From assembly GCA_008828725.1 (NCBI GenBank), contig MEHQ01002158.1:105911-169910 (forward strand): DNA of 64,000 nucleotides, in the 5' to 3' direction. Positions 53,436 through 63,990 of this stretch are shown piece by piece (the stretch's first letter is position 1; each line of letters opens with the position of its first letter). The translations under genes and the position numbers were made by a program. The stretch is from Saccharina japonica (Eukaryota > Sar > Phaeophyceae > Laminariales > Laminariaceae). Under the pieces are notes generated by a model. That model saw only the letters and a program-made list of their open reading frames with translations. It was not told the origin of the DNA and did no database searches.

Positions 53436-54529
53436 GTAAGTGCTGGTACCTCCGTACAAGTTCTTTTTCACCGAAACGCCTGCACAGAGAAGTATAGGCA
53501 GCAAAAAAAACACCCGTAACATAACAACTAAAACCCCCGGCGTGGATGGTGGAGAGCCGTGAGAGCCGCGCCATTCTTTATATTTTATGGCGGAACAGTC
53601 GGGGTCACGCCAACCCCGCTCTCCTCTCACGAACGAAAAAAAAAACAGGATGTGCACGCACGCCACCCATGCGGAACTCTCCTCCCCCCACCCCCCCCCC
53701 CAACAGAACTCCCGACTAAAATTTCGTGCACCTGTGTATAATATCAGAGCACGAAAAACACAAGTAGTTTTGAAAGCACACGACCTCCTTTGTTTTTTTC
53801 TTCGCTGAGAAAAAAATACCATGCATTCCATCCAGCCAGCCTGTCACCAAAAAACAAAAACACATTTTTTTTTTTTTTTTTCTCTCTCCGCTCTTTTATG
53901 GATCCTTTTTCCAACATCATCGGCGAAAGCTCCTCTCGCTCTCTCCGGTCTTCTTCACCGTGGGTTCCGTTCATCGTTCTCGAAAGCGAAAACCGAAACC
54001 TCTCTTCTCTCTGTCTCGGGTGATCCACGGATCCTTTCATTGAGAACGAAAGCGACGCGATTCGAGAGAGGACCCCGGGAGAAAAAAATATATATATATC
54101 CCATAGAAACCCCCGAACGAGCGCTATTAATATTGCGGGGAAAAAAAATTCAGAAAAAAATAGGGTGTGTTTAAGTGAACACAGGGGGATATATTTTTTA
54201 GGTTTTTGGAGCTCATCGTGGGGTCTGACTATTCTTTACGACAGTACAATATCCTGGTATATAGAAACCCAGGCAGAACAAAACACAACTCTCCGTACGA
54301 GCACCACAGCAGCAGTACGTAGCGACCTTCGACAAGTAGTAGGGACCCAAAACAAAAAAACACACATGTATCTCACACCACCATCCCGCGCCACTACGTC
54401 GTACATCTAACAACAAATTCGACACTGCAAGAGATAACAGAGAGAGGCGACGTTTTCGCCTTATACCCAGGGTCGACGGTTTACGCCCGGTGCACAGACC
54501 ACACCGACCGAACAAAAAAACGACGCAAC

Positions 54530-54995
54530 CGCTGACCAATCAGATCGACGAACTCGCTGGCCAACCAAATCGACCAACCCGGTGACCAATCAGATCGACG
54601 AACCTGCTGACCAATCAGATCGACGAACTCGCTGGCCAACCAAATCGACCAACCCGCTGGCCAACCAAATCGACCAACCCGGTGATCACATCAGATCGAC
54701 GAACCTGCTGACCAATCAAAATCGACGATCCCCCATTTGTCCAGGGCTGACGTTTACACACGGTGTGGACACACGGACCAACCAAATCGACGAACCCATT
54801 GCACCAATCAGATCGACGGACCCGCTGGCCAACCAAATCGACCAATCCGCTGGCCAATCCAATGGACGAAACCCGCTGAGCAATCAAAATCGACGAACCC
54901 CGCTGGCCAATCAAAAGCTACGCCCGCCGACCAATAAAATCGACGAACTAGCTGACCAATCAAATTGACGCCCGCTGGCATCAATCAATCAACCA
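54530..54995. repeat. Tandem repeat of GACCAATCAGATCGACGAAC type
   Basis: About 18 short units alternating CGCTGGCCAACCAAATCGACC and CTGACCAATCAGATCGACG. Open reading through it reflects the repeat. Confidence 0.75.
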
Positions 54996-55309
54996 ACCGT
55001 TTCAGAACCGCATCCACCCTTCAGAGAGACAAGCTACGAACTCACTGTAAGTCTAATCCTTTTACTACTACAAAAATGAACCCACACTAATCCCAAACTA
55101 GGCTAAAAATATAGTCGGACATTGTTATCCGAAGTAGTAAAAGGGGCCAGCCCCCCCCCCCCCCCCCCCCGGCTCCGCCCCCCCCTCCCCCCAAATCCCT
55201 CCAAACCCGGCAACACCCGAATCATACAACATGTCCGATCGAAAATTCAAGGGACATCTATTAAATGGCCACCAAAAGCCCAAAACAATGTGCCTTACAT
55301 TTTACGATC

Positions 55310-55745
55310 AGACTGGTGTATGATTCGGCGACGAAACTCGGGAGCAAATCTCAAGACTGATTTATACGATTCGGTGACGAAACTCGGGGGCAAATCTCAG
55401 ACCGGTGTACGATTCGGCGACGAAACTCGGCGGCAAATCTCAGACTGATTTATATGATTCGGCGGCGAAACTCGGGGGCAAATCTCAGACTGATGTACCA
55501 TTCGGCGGCGAAACTCGGGGGCAAATCTCAGACTGAATACACAATTCAGCGCTGAAACTCGGGACAAATCTCAAGACTGATATATACGATTCAGCATCGA
55601 AACTCGAGGCAAATCTCAAGACTGACGTATACGATTCAGCACCGAAAATCGAGGCAACTCTCAAGACTGACGTATACGATTCGGGGACGAAACTCGGGGG
55701 GCAAACCTCAAGACTGATACACGATCCGGCGCCGAGCCTCGGGGG
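55310..55745. repeat. 47-bp tandem repeat
   Basis: About nine units of CGATTCGGCGACGAAACTCG-GGGGCAAATCTCA-AGACTGATTTATA. Confidence 0.8.
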
Positions 55746-55802
55746 AAAATTGAGGACACCAACGCAACAGCAAAACGACACCGTGACGGCCACGGTAGAC
55801 CG

Positions 55803-55994
55803 TCATGTGCTTGCACCGCCGCCGCCGCCGGTACCCCCGTTCCCCGCACCCCCACCGGCTGCTCCTGTTCTCGCGGCCGTTCCGCTCCCTGTCGCTGCGC
55901 CCGCCCCCCCCCCCCCACCCCCGAACATGCCCGTGAAGTTGGACATCCACGCTACGGTCTGTGCCTCCCGCTTCTCCTGCAACTCCCTTCGCTC
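55803..55994 (-). CDS. Golgin terminal exon
   Basis: Starts after CAACGTTTGCAG. Encodes ERRELQEKREAQTVAWMSNF, TGMFGG, then Gly/Ala/Thr-rich low complexity to TGA. The Trp-containing helix completes the GRIP fold in many family members. Confidence 0.82.
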   Translation of the reverse strand, partial: ERRELQEKREAQTVAWMSNFTGMFGGGGGGAGAATGSGTAARTGAAGGGAGNGGTGGGGGAST

Positions 55995-58900
55995 CTGCAA
56001 ACGTTGGGGGAAAAACAAAAGGAAAAACGCGTACATATGTTATGCAGGAAGCGTTATCAGCATACAGATCCCAGCCGGCACACGGCACACAGAGCAGAGC
56101 TACCCGTACGGCACAATAAGGATGCGCCCTCTTTGTACTGAAAATAGTGTGGCACACACCCAGTCTTACATAATAATTATAGTCTGGCCAAAAATAGGAG
56201 ATTCTCAACATCTATCTGTCGCGTGCTGTAGAGCTTGTAAATATCTCTGTAGGACACAATGGGTGCGCAAGATGTTGGCGCGAAGAAAGAACGGTATAAT
56301 GTGAAGAACACATACAGGAACGCACAAGAATATACAAAAAGACACACACGGAGACAAACACAGAGACAAACACAAAAGACAAACACAGAGACACACACAA
56401 AGACAAATACAGAGATACACGACAAACGCAGCGACAAACACGGATACAAAGACAAACACAGACACAGAGACACACGCGGAGACACAAACAGGACAAACAC
56501 AGACACACACTCAAAGACACACACACGACAAACACACGACAAACACAGAGACACGACAAACACAGAGAGACACACACAAAGACATACAGACACACAAATA
56601 GAGACACACACGAAGACAAAACACAGAGAAAGACACAAAGACACACACAGAGACAAACACAAAGACACGCACGGAGACAAACACAGAGACAAACACAGCG
56701 ACAAACATAAAACACAAGGAGAGACACGCACAGAGACACACACCTCCTCCGAAAACTGCAGAACAGTCGCGATGGCGCGTTCCATATGTTCGCGCGCCTC
56801 CCCCTCGTCGGTCCCCAAGTACTTCAGCATCAGGTTCTTCAGGTACTGGAGCTTCGGGTCTTGCGCCTCTAGCCCTGACCCACCTCCGGCCCCGGCGCCC
56901 TGACCAAAACACGCCGCCGAAAGGGTTTCAATCGGAAAAAAAAGGAAATTGATGAGAAAATTCAGTCGGAAAAATTGATTTGGAAAATTCGGTCTGAAAC
57001 GTAAACTTGTTGCAAAATAAAATAAAATAAAACTCGGGAAAATCGATCTGAAAAAAAAAATTGCTCGGAAATTTTATTTAAAAAGTTAAAAATTCGGTCA
57101 GAAAAACGATCTGAAATTTGATACTATTTAATAGCTATGATATATACGATAGCGGTGGTGTACTTCATATTCATGCATGGCCGTAGTTATATGACCATAG
57201 ACCCTCGCACCTCCCTACGTACAATGCCGGGACGGAGCATGTCGGGTTTTCAAGAAAAAACCGGGATTCATGGTACACCTTGTTTGTGAGGATTGTGGGA
57301 AAAACAGCGCATAAAGGCGTTGGCTGCTGCTAATGGCAGTCGGTCGCCCCGGTAGAGTAGTGGTCAGCTTCAAAGACTACTATAATACCATTGGTACCCA
57401 AGATCGAATCCCACCGTGGTGAGAGATTTTGTCTTTATTTGAAAAAATAAAAAGGAAACAATTGCTGACAGCGCCTTCGTGGCGTGGGTAGGCGGAATAC
57501 GACGCAAGTCGACGAGGGAAGAAAGTGCTGAAATCTTCTCGCGATAAAAATGCAAGGCAAGAACCGTAGTGGGGGAGGAGGGAGAAGAGCCTACTTTGTG
57601 ACCCCGGATCTGAGTTACGACTAGGAAGGAGAGAAAGGAAGGGCGAAGATAATAAATGGGATGGGAAAATAAAATAAAATGGCACAGTCCAATATACGAC
57701 AACTAAGGATGCCAGGTGGTGGCCTCTGACAGTCTATACTTCGAAGTATATACCACTCTGTCCCATTTTGATTAAATATTAATGTGTAAAATGTGCTTAT
57801 ATTTCGGGACAGAGTGGTACGCAGTTATGTAAGAAGCGAAACATAAGCCGTCGACTTGAGTCAACTAAACTGAGGATAAAAACGCCACTAGGAGTAAGCA
57901 ACTCCCCGCACTAAAAACGCCACCAGGAGTAAGCAACTCCCCGCACTAAAAAACGCCACCAGGAGTAAGCAACTCCCCGCACAAAAAACGCCATCAGGAG
58001 TAAGCAACTCCCCGCACTAAAAACACCACCAGGAGTAAGCAACTTCCCGCACTGAAACGCCACCAGGAGTAAGCAACTCCCCGCACTAAAAAACGCCACC
58101 AGGAGTAAGCAACTTCCCGCACTAAAAACGCCACCAGGAGTAAGCAACTCCCCGCACTAAACACGCCACCAGGAGTAAGCAACTCCCCGCACTAAAAACG
58201 CCACCAGGAGTAAGCAACTCCCCGCACTGAAAACGTCACCAGGAGTAAGCAACTCCCCGCACTAAAAAACGCCACCAAGAGTAAGCAACTCCCCGCACTA
58301 AAAAACGCCACCAGAAGCAACTCCCCGCACTAAAAACGCCACCAGGAGTAAGCAACTCCCCGGGATATAATCCAGGGTCAATCAACAGAAGAATACAAGA
58401 TGGACAAAACTCTATCCAATTAACCTGTGCGCTGCAACTATTATGTTCCATTTCAGGGCAACCTCTCCCCATTTTGTTCGATCGCAAGACAAATTCACAA
58501 AACAACGCGACACAAGAAAGAGACACATGCTATGAACTACCTGTTTCCAACCTTTTATCGGACAATCTTTCCCCCCCCCAAAAAAAAAAACAAAACGCGA
58601 AAAAAAGAGGATGGGGGTGGTGTGGTGTGCGAGCGGCCGGTCGCCCCCCGCACCTGTATCGCGAGCATAGCCTTCTTTCGGTAGAGTCTGTATTCTTCCT
58701 TCAGGTCCTGGTACTTTTTCATCAGGGACGCCACGGCCTCGCCCTGCCCCCCCCCTCCTCGCCCGCCGGGGGCACCGCCGCCCGCCTTGAACATGTCCAG
58801 CTTAGCCATCGCGTCTTCCTGAAACAGAAGGACGAATTAAAAAAACAAAAAGGGGACACACATATTATATACTTCTTACCAGTATAAAAAGTAATATATA

Positions 58901-61731
58901 TATATATATATACCTGGTATATATATGACATCGTTGAAAAAAAACATGATCAGCAGCATCGGAACATTTTCCAACTTACTGTACGACGTGGCATCACGAA
59001 ATAGGGGGAGCATACAGATCACGAAACCCACCCGCCCTGAAATATCTAGATCTTCTGTCAGAGGTGTAGAGTGTTGAGGTGGTTTTCCGTTTGCTGTCAC
59101 CATCCAACACACGGGTGATAATATAACACCACCCCTTACACACTATAACCAGCACATACCGTATCACACGGGTGATAGATAACACACCCCCTTACACTAT
59201 AATCAGCACATACCCTATCACACGGGTGATAAGATAACACACCCCCTTACACTGTAATCAGCACATACCGTATCACACGGGTGATAATATACCACACCCC
59301 CTTACACTATAACCAGCATATGCCGTATCACACGGGTGATAAGGTAACACACCCCCTTACACTAGTAGACAGTACAAATTACTAAATCCCTTCTCGAGAA
59401 GGAAAAAAAAGGATCGAGTATTCATACGTAGTATCATAACAAGTAAAACGTACCTTCTCTAGGCTGAGCCTTTCGTAGCGTTGCTGCTACTGAGCAAACA
59501 GGGAGGTGTGAAAAATAAAAAGGTACTACGTACAAGAAGTGTAAAGTACCTTCTCGAGGCTGAGCTTCTCGTAGCGTTGTCGCCACTGGGCTGCCAGGGC
59601 AGTGTCCCCCCCCTCCCGCTTCAAGAGCTCCGTCTCCTGCACTTGCTTCTGGTAGGCATGCCGCCAAGTCTGGTGCAAACCCCCCGAGACCCAGACGAGG
59701 AATAGAGCGTACCAGGATAGGGTAAGCCATGCGAGGCGAGGCAAGGCAAGGCAAGGCAAGGCAAGGCAAGGCAAGGCAAGGCAAGGCAAGGCAAGGCAAG
59801 GCAAGGCGAGGCGAGGCAAGGCAGGGTAAACGCAAGGCAAGGCAAGGCAAGGCAAGGCAAGGCAAGGCAAGGCAAGACCAAGACCAAGACCAAGGGCAAG
59901 AGCAAGGTTAAGGGACAGTCAAGGATCACGTGTCAAGCGACAAGTGCAGCAGTACACAATATTATTACGGTGGACCATAGTAAATAGAACCAAATATTGT
60001 TAGTAAAAAAGGTAAACATATAGGTTTTTGTGTGTACCGTAGGTCCTATTTACTAGTATTTACTATGGCATCATTAGCCCACCCCGTAATAGTAAAACGC
60101 TAATGCTGAGCGCGCGTCGTATATATGTATAGGAGAACACGCCTCCTTCTTACGATTGCCCCCTCACTCGCACACATCCCCTACCCCCTATCCCCTGCCC
60201 CCGCCTCCAGGCTCCTAAATTGCTTCGTGGGGCCGATGCTGTACATTAGTGATCAACGCTTTTTTTCGGCACCTTTTCCCTTTCAAGTGCCAACAGGGTT
60301 CTTATAACTACGAACATACGGCATACGGCATGTTTGTTTTGCGGTTTCCTATATATGAGGTAGCATGTTTTGCTCCCACCCCACCTCTTCTTCGTCGGCG
60401 AGTTCGTTCCTCAGGCGCTGCACACTTGTTTTCCCTTTGAAAGCGCCAAAACGGTTACCAATTAGACTACTAGTTGTAGACAGCATGTTTGTTTTGCGGT
60501 CTCCTATACGACGTATATAGTAGCATGCTCGTTCCCACCCACACCCACCCACCTTTTACTTGTGAGCTCGTTCCTCAATCGCTGCACACTTGCTGCCCTT
60601 CGAAAGTGCCAAAACAGTTAAATATCATGTTTGTATAGGGGTTTCCTATATATATGGTAGCATGTTTGATCCCACCCCACTCCACCCCATCCCACCCCAC
60701 CTCTTCCTTGTCGGTGAGCTCGTTCCTCAACTGCTGCACACTTGCTTCCCTTTGAAAGTGCCAAAACAGCTAATTACCATGCTTGTATAGGGGTTTCCTA
60801 TATATATGGTAGCATGTTTGATCCCACCCAACCCCACCCCACCTCTTCCTTGTCGGTGAGCTCGTTCCTCAATCGCTGCACACTTGCTGCCCTTCGAAAG
60901 TGCCAAAACAGTTAAATATCATGTTTGTATAGGGGTTTCCTATATATATGGTAGCATGTTTGATCCCACCCCACTCCACCCCATCCCACCCCACCTCTTC
61001 CTTGTCGGTGAGCTCGTTCCTCAACTGCTGCACACTTGCTTCCCTTTGAAAGTGCCAAAACAGCTAATTACCATGCTTGTATAGGGGTTTCCTATATATA
61101 TGGTAGCATGTTTGATCCCACCCAACCCCACCCCACCTCTTCCTTGTCGGTGAGCTCGTTCCTCAATCGCTGCACACTTGCTGCCCTTCGAAAGTGCCAA
61201 AACAGTTAAATATCATGTTTGTATAGGGGTTTCCTATATATATGGTAGCATGTTTGATCCCACCCCACTCCACCCCATCCCACCCCCCTCTTCCTTGTCG
61301 GTGAGCTCGTTCCTCAACTGCTGCACACTTGCTTCCCTTTGAAAGTGCCAAAACAGCTAATTACCATGCTTGTATAGGGGTTTCCTATATATATGGTAGC
61401 ATGTTTGATCCCACCCAACCCCACCCCACCTCTTCCTTGTCGGTGAGCTCGTTCCTCAATCGCTGCACACTTGTTTCCCTTCGAAAGTGCCAAAACAGCT
61501 AATTAGCATGTTTGTTTTGGGGTTTCCTATATATACATATGGTAGCATGTTTGATCCCACCCCACCCCACCCCACCCCACCCCACCCCACCTCTTCCTTG
61601 TCGGTGAGCTCGTTCCTCAATCGCTGCACCTCCTCTTCCAGAGCGGCCACCTCCCCCGCCTCCGCCGCCGAGCTCTGCCCTGAAATGCGCCGCTGCTTCT
61701 CCGCAATGCTCTCCGCGGACACGTGCCGAAT
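55803..61731 (-). CDS. GRIP-domain golgin-like coiled-coil protein (3' part of gene)
   Basis: Supported exons in transcript order: 61731-61591, an array of 33-nt microexons between 61462 and 60385, 59648-59550, 59486-59454, 58818-58654, 56899-56744, 55994-55803 (stop TGA). Every exon is phase 0 at both ends. The protein has Glu/Arg/Leu-rich coiled-coil segments, a Gly-rich hinge, and then LQYLKNLMLKYLGTDEGEAR, EHMERAIATVLQFSEE. This fits the GRIP domain of golgins: conserved Tyr and Leu at the start of helix 1, the 'E+..+..AI.TVLQFS.EE' helix and a Trp later in VAWMSNF. GRIP domains bind Arl1-GTP and place coiled-coil tethers on the trans-Golgi. The tail after the domain is Gly-rich. N-terminal exons are not found between 61732 and 64000 and may lie beyond the window. 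The GRIP assignment is by motif, not by search. Confidence 0.8.
56290..56740. repeat. (ACACAGAGACAAA)n-type tract
   Basis: About 450 bp of ACACAGAGAC / AAACACAAAGAC variants, in the golgin intron directly after the GRIP exon donor. On the minus strand it is a GT/CT-rich tract. Confidence 0.85.
56744..56899 (-). CDS. Golgin exon: core of the GRIP domain
   Basis: 52 codons, phase 0 to 0. Acceptor GTTTTGGTCAG, donor GAGGAG|GTGTGT. GAGAGGGSGLEAQDPKLQYL then KNLMLKYLGTDEGEAREHME and RAIATVLQFSEE. Confidence 0.85.
57148..57258 (-). mobile_element. A-type element without a long homopolymer
   Basis: GGTGTACTTCATATTCATGC...ATGACCATAGACCCTCGCAC...ATGCCGGGACGGAGCATGTC on +. Preceded only by GCGGTG, so the tail has been lost. 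Confidence 0.65.
57341..57680 (+). mobile_element. tRNA-like SINE, copy
   Basis: CGGTCGCCCCGGTAGAGTAG, perfect B box GATCGAATC, body GCGCCTTCGTGGCGTGGGTAG, tail GGGAAAATAAAATAAAAT. Lies in a golgin intron, antisense to the gene. Confidence 0.85.
57755..57832. mobile_element. Stowaway-like mini-MITE, best-preserved arms
   Basis: TACCACTCTGTCCCATTTTG ... TATATTTCGGGACAGAGTGG then TA. TA lies on both outer sides. Confidence 0.75.
57885..58365. repeat. 36-bp tandem repeat
   Basis: About 13 units of AAACGCCACCAGGAGTAAG-CAACTCCCCGCACTAA, in a golgin intron. Confidence 0.85.
58654..58818 (-). CDS. Golgin exon: hinge and coiled coil
   Basis: 55 codons, phase 0 to 0. EDAMAKLDMFKAGGGAPGG, then EAVASLMKKYQDLKEEYRLY, RKKAMLAIQ. 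A Gly-rich break lies between two helical stretches. Acceptor CTGTTTCAG, donor ATACAG|GTGCGG. Confidence 0.82.
59105..59370. repeat. 56-bp tandem repeat
   Basis: Five units of CACACGGGTGATAATATAAC-ACACCCCCTTACACTATA-ATCAGCACATACCGTAT. The CCCCTTACACTGTAATCA phrase resembles the 29-bp repeat at 14285-14600. Confidence 0.8.
59454..59486 (-). CDS. Golgin 33-nt microexon (QQRYERLSLEK)
   Basis: Between TTTGCTCAGTAG and GTACGTT. It encodes 11 residues that repeat the last 11 of the preceding exon (RQRYEKLSLEK). Using the earlier AG would add an in-frame TAG, so the second AG must be used if the exon is functional. Confidence 0.6.
59550..59648 (-). CDS. Golgin exon: coiled coil (KQVQETELLKRE...)
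   Basis: 33 codons, phase 0 to 0, acceptor TGCCTACCAG, donor GAGAAG|GTACTT. Encodes KQVQETELLKREGGDTALAA then QWRQRYEKLSLEK. Length 33 residues is three hendecads. Confidence 0.82.
59745..59915. repeat. (GGCAA)n pentanucleotide array
   Basis: About 25 units of GGCAA with GGCGA variants, grading into GACCAA. In the golgin intron upstream of the 59648 exon. Confidence 0.9.
59965..60075. mobile_element. MITE, 'GGACCATAGTAAATAGGACC' family, copy 5
   Basis: GGACCATAGTAAATAGAACC on the left; GGTCCTATTTACTAGTATTT then ACTATGGCATCATTAGCCC on the right, including the longer outer arm shared with copy 2. Confidence 0.75.
60385..61462 (-). CDS. Golgin hendecad microexon array (8 exon-like units)
   Basis: Eight units on the minus strand, each TGTGCAG | 33 nt | GTGGGG or GTGGGT: 61462-61430 (RLRNELTDKEE), 61320-61288 (QLR..., donor GT lost), 61169-61137 (RLR...), 61027-60995 (QLR...), 60875-60843 (RLR...), 60733-60701 (QLR...), 60581-60553 (29 nt, frame broken) and 60417-60385 (RLRNELADEEE). 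Each intact unit is phase 0 to 0 and repeats the last 11 codons of the exon at 61731-61591. Introns between units are about 110-120 nt. A 294-bp dimer (RLR unit plus QLR unit) is repeated almost exactly from 60590 to 61330. Confidence 0.7.
61591..61731 (-). CDS. Golgin exon: parent of the hendecad array
   Basis: 47 codons, phase 0 to 0: IRHVSAESIAEKQRRISGQ, SSAAEAGEVAALEEEVQ, RLRNELTDKEE. Acceptor GCGGGGGCAG, donor GAGGAAGAG|GTGGGG-type. The codons for VQ (GTGCAG) before RLRNEL are exonic here but act as the AG acceptor in the downstream duplicated units. Confidence 0.8.
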
Positions 61732-62159
61732 CTGCCCCCGCAGCGAGGGCGACGGAGGAGGCGGCGGTGGGGAGGGGAGGGAGGCGGGGTGGGGGCGGGG
61801 AGGGGTGTTAGATTTTCTCGTACCAAAATCTGAGTTGTGTCAATTGTGTAACTGAAATTCTTCGACGGCGAATGCGGCGTCATTTATGCTTCCCCGAATG
61901 GGTTACAGAAATAAGCATTCGGATTGCTTTACAGGGTCCCGAGGTGAGAGGACGGCAGGCCCCTCCTTCTACGCCAATATGGACAAGAAATGGTATAGGC
62001 TTGGAAGGCTATAAGCAATTACCCCAGTATGGGGGGAACTGATAATCACGACTACGTAGGCGAGATTTATATCACGACTACGGGGACGTTTACGACCCAT
62101 CCCCGGGTTTTAGGCCTTGCGTTTCGCATTTTCCCGTTGCAGTCGTCCTCTCCAGCACA

Positions 62160-62450
62160 CCATCCAAATTCCACCCTCGCATCCCTACAATGCCGGGACG
62201 GAGCATGTCGGGTTTTCATCGACCAGGAAGACATTGCTAGCACAAGCCGGGGGGGGGTACTCATTTGTTGCTTGCCTTTCGTAGTCATTTGACCATTGAC
62301 CACGCATCCCTTTCGAGACGGAGAGAGGTGGTGGTGGTGGGGGGGGGGGGTATTCCTGTCACGCATGGCCGTAGTCGTATACCTCGTATATGACCATAGA
62401 CTCTCGCACGTCTACATTGCCGGGACGGAAAACGTCGAGATTTGAGTCCT
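62160..62450 (-). mobile_element. A, B and A type poly(C)-tailed ends in series
   Basis: A-type fragment 62170-62245 (CCCTCGCATCCCTACAATGC...GCATGTCGGGTTTTCATCG), B-type 62250-62322 (GGGGGGGTACTCATTTG...), A-type 62340-62440 (G run, TATTCCTGTCACGCATGG...). Confidence 0.65.
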
Positions 62451-63480
62451 TCCGAACACCCTGAGGAAAATCTGGCGGTTCCCCCTGGGCAACAAGGACT
62501 GCTGAACGCACGCTGCTGCTGCTGCTGCTGCTACTGCTGCTACGCCTGGTTCTGGCGCTTGAAAAACATCGGGTGGGGAGAGCGTGCTTCGGAGAGCTCG
62601 CAGCCGAAAAATAACATGCCTGCACCTTGGTGTGGGAAACCCGCTGAGTTCGGTACTGCACTCAATGCCTCCTTTGAGAGCTGAGATCTCAACGTAGGAT
62701 ACGAAGAGAACCCATGGAGAGGTAATAAGCTGAGGGCCACGGAAGGCGAAGCTTTAGCAAGCTTTCGAGCTTTCACGATACCGCTGCTAAACATTTTCTC
62801 TGCACGTAGATTCCGACCCGATGTGCATAAACATGGCAACGAAAACCGACCGAACATTCGCGCGCCCGGGGCAACTATAGATATATACAGCAGTAGTAGG
62901 AGAACTGCGTTCCGTCGCGCTTGGTCCAAGCTACCCGTTGTTTTGGCTCCATCTTTCCTTCCGTCTGATTGGCTGGTACAAGAAAAACGTGTGCCAAAAT
63001 ACCCATCACGCCTCATCCATGCCCATACCCCAGAGCTGGGCCATAAAACCTTCCACCACAAAAAACGCCGCCTCTGCAAACAACTCCAATGCGTGAAAGA
63101 AATCACGCCAAAAAAAAAAAAAAAAACATACCTGGTATAACATGAACATCACCACCACCACCACCACCGCTTCCAAAAAAGAGCGCCGTCAAGCTTTCGT
63201 CGCACCAGCGCTTTCGAGGCGACAGTACCGGAAACCATGTCAACTAACCAAGTCAATTAATCAAGGGAAAGCCAGAAAACCACAAATAAAAAAGCCAGGC
63301 GTAGTGCACACGGCAGGGTACCCGCCACACGCGCCGCTGCCACTTTGTCGCCCTTCAGCTGGAACGTAGCTGCCGCCAACCAACCAACCACCCGCCGTAT
63401 GATACGTACGTGCTTACTTGATTCCAAAACACAACAGCCACAAGGAACAAGCGAAAAGCAGTCTTTCACACATCGCACAG
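62450..63480. other. No gene recognised
   Basis: Includes a (CTG) run at 62510-62540. A minus-strand open frame of 188 codons (62540-63106) has no domain-like sequence. Earlier golgin exons could lie here but none has a clear coiled-coil translation with splice sites. Confidence 0.4.
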
Positions 63481-63990
63481 ATACAATCACACCAGATGAT
63501 ATCGGAACAGATCAGATCAGATCAGATCAGGTCAGGTCAGATCATATCATATCATATTTAGGTCAGCTCAGGCCAGATTAGGTCAGGTCAGGTCAGATCA
63601 TGTCAGATCAGATCAGATCAGGTCAGGTCAGATCATATCATATCATATTTAGGTCAGCTCAGGCCAGATTAGGTCAGGTCAGGTCAGATCATGTCAGATC
63701 AGATCAGATCAGCCCAGGTCCCCATTTCGATGATCTAGACATTTCGGGTCAGATACATTTCTGATTTGCTGTGATCTCATAGATCTGAAGGCAGCCTTTC
63801 ACAGATCACACAGATCAGATCATATCAGATCACACCAGATCAGATCCCCATTCCATAATCTACACTAAGATCTTTCGGGGAAGATAACATTATGACATGT
63901 GTGATCTGAAACGTGTACGGTAGATAATATTTTCTCCCGGTGGAATCTGTGTACGACAACGCTTCCTGGGTGGGTAGAGTCATGATACGG
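63480..63990. repeat. GATC-rich dispersed family, copy with (CAGATCAGAT)n start
   Basis: A 105-bp block of GATCAGATCAGGTCAGGTC...TATTTAGGTCAGCTCAGG is repeated twice (63510-63710), then CGATGATCTAGACATTTCGG and GGTGGAATCTGTG follow as in other family members. Confidence 0.65.

Noticed and set aside
56177-56912. Cys/Val/Leu-rich minus-strand frames of up to 217 codons
   Set aside because: Translation of the ACACAGAGAC tract in the intron; only the 56899-56744 part, in one frame, is the GRIP exon.
57885-58365. Regular direct repeats that might suggest a CRISPR array
   Set aside because: Units are contiguous 36-bp tandem copies without unique spacers, in a eukaryotic intron. The same applies to the other arrays.
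62540-63106. 188-codon minus-strand open frame
   Set aside because: No domain-like segments, no splice context, poor codon pattern; it also runs through a CTG repeat.
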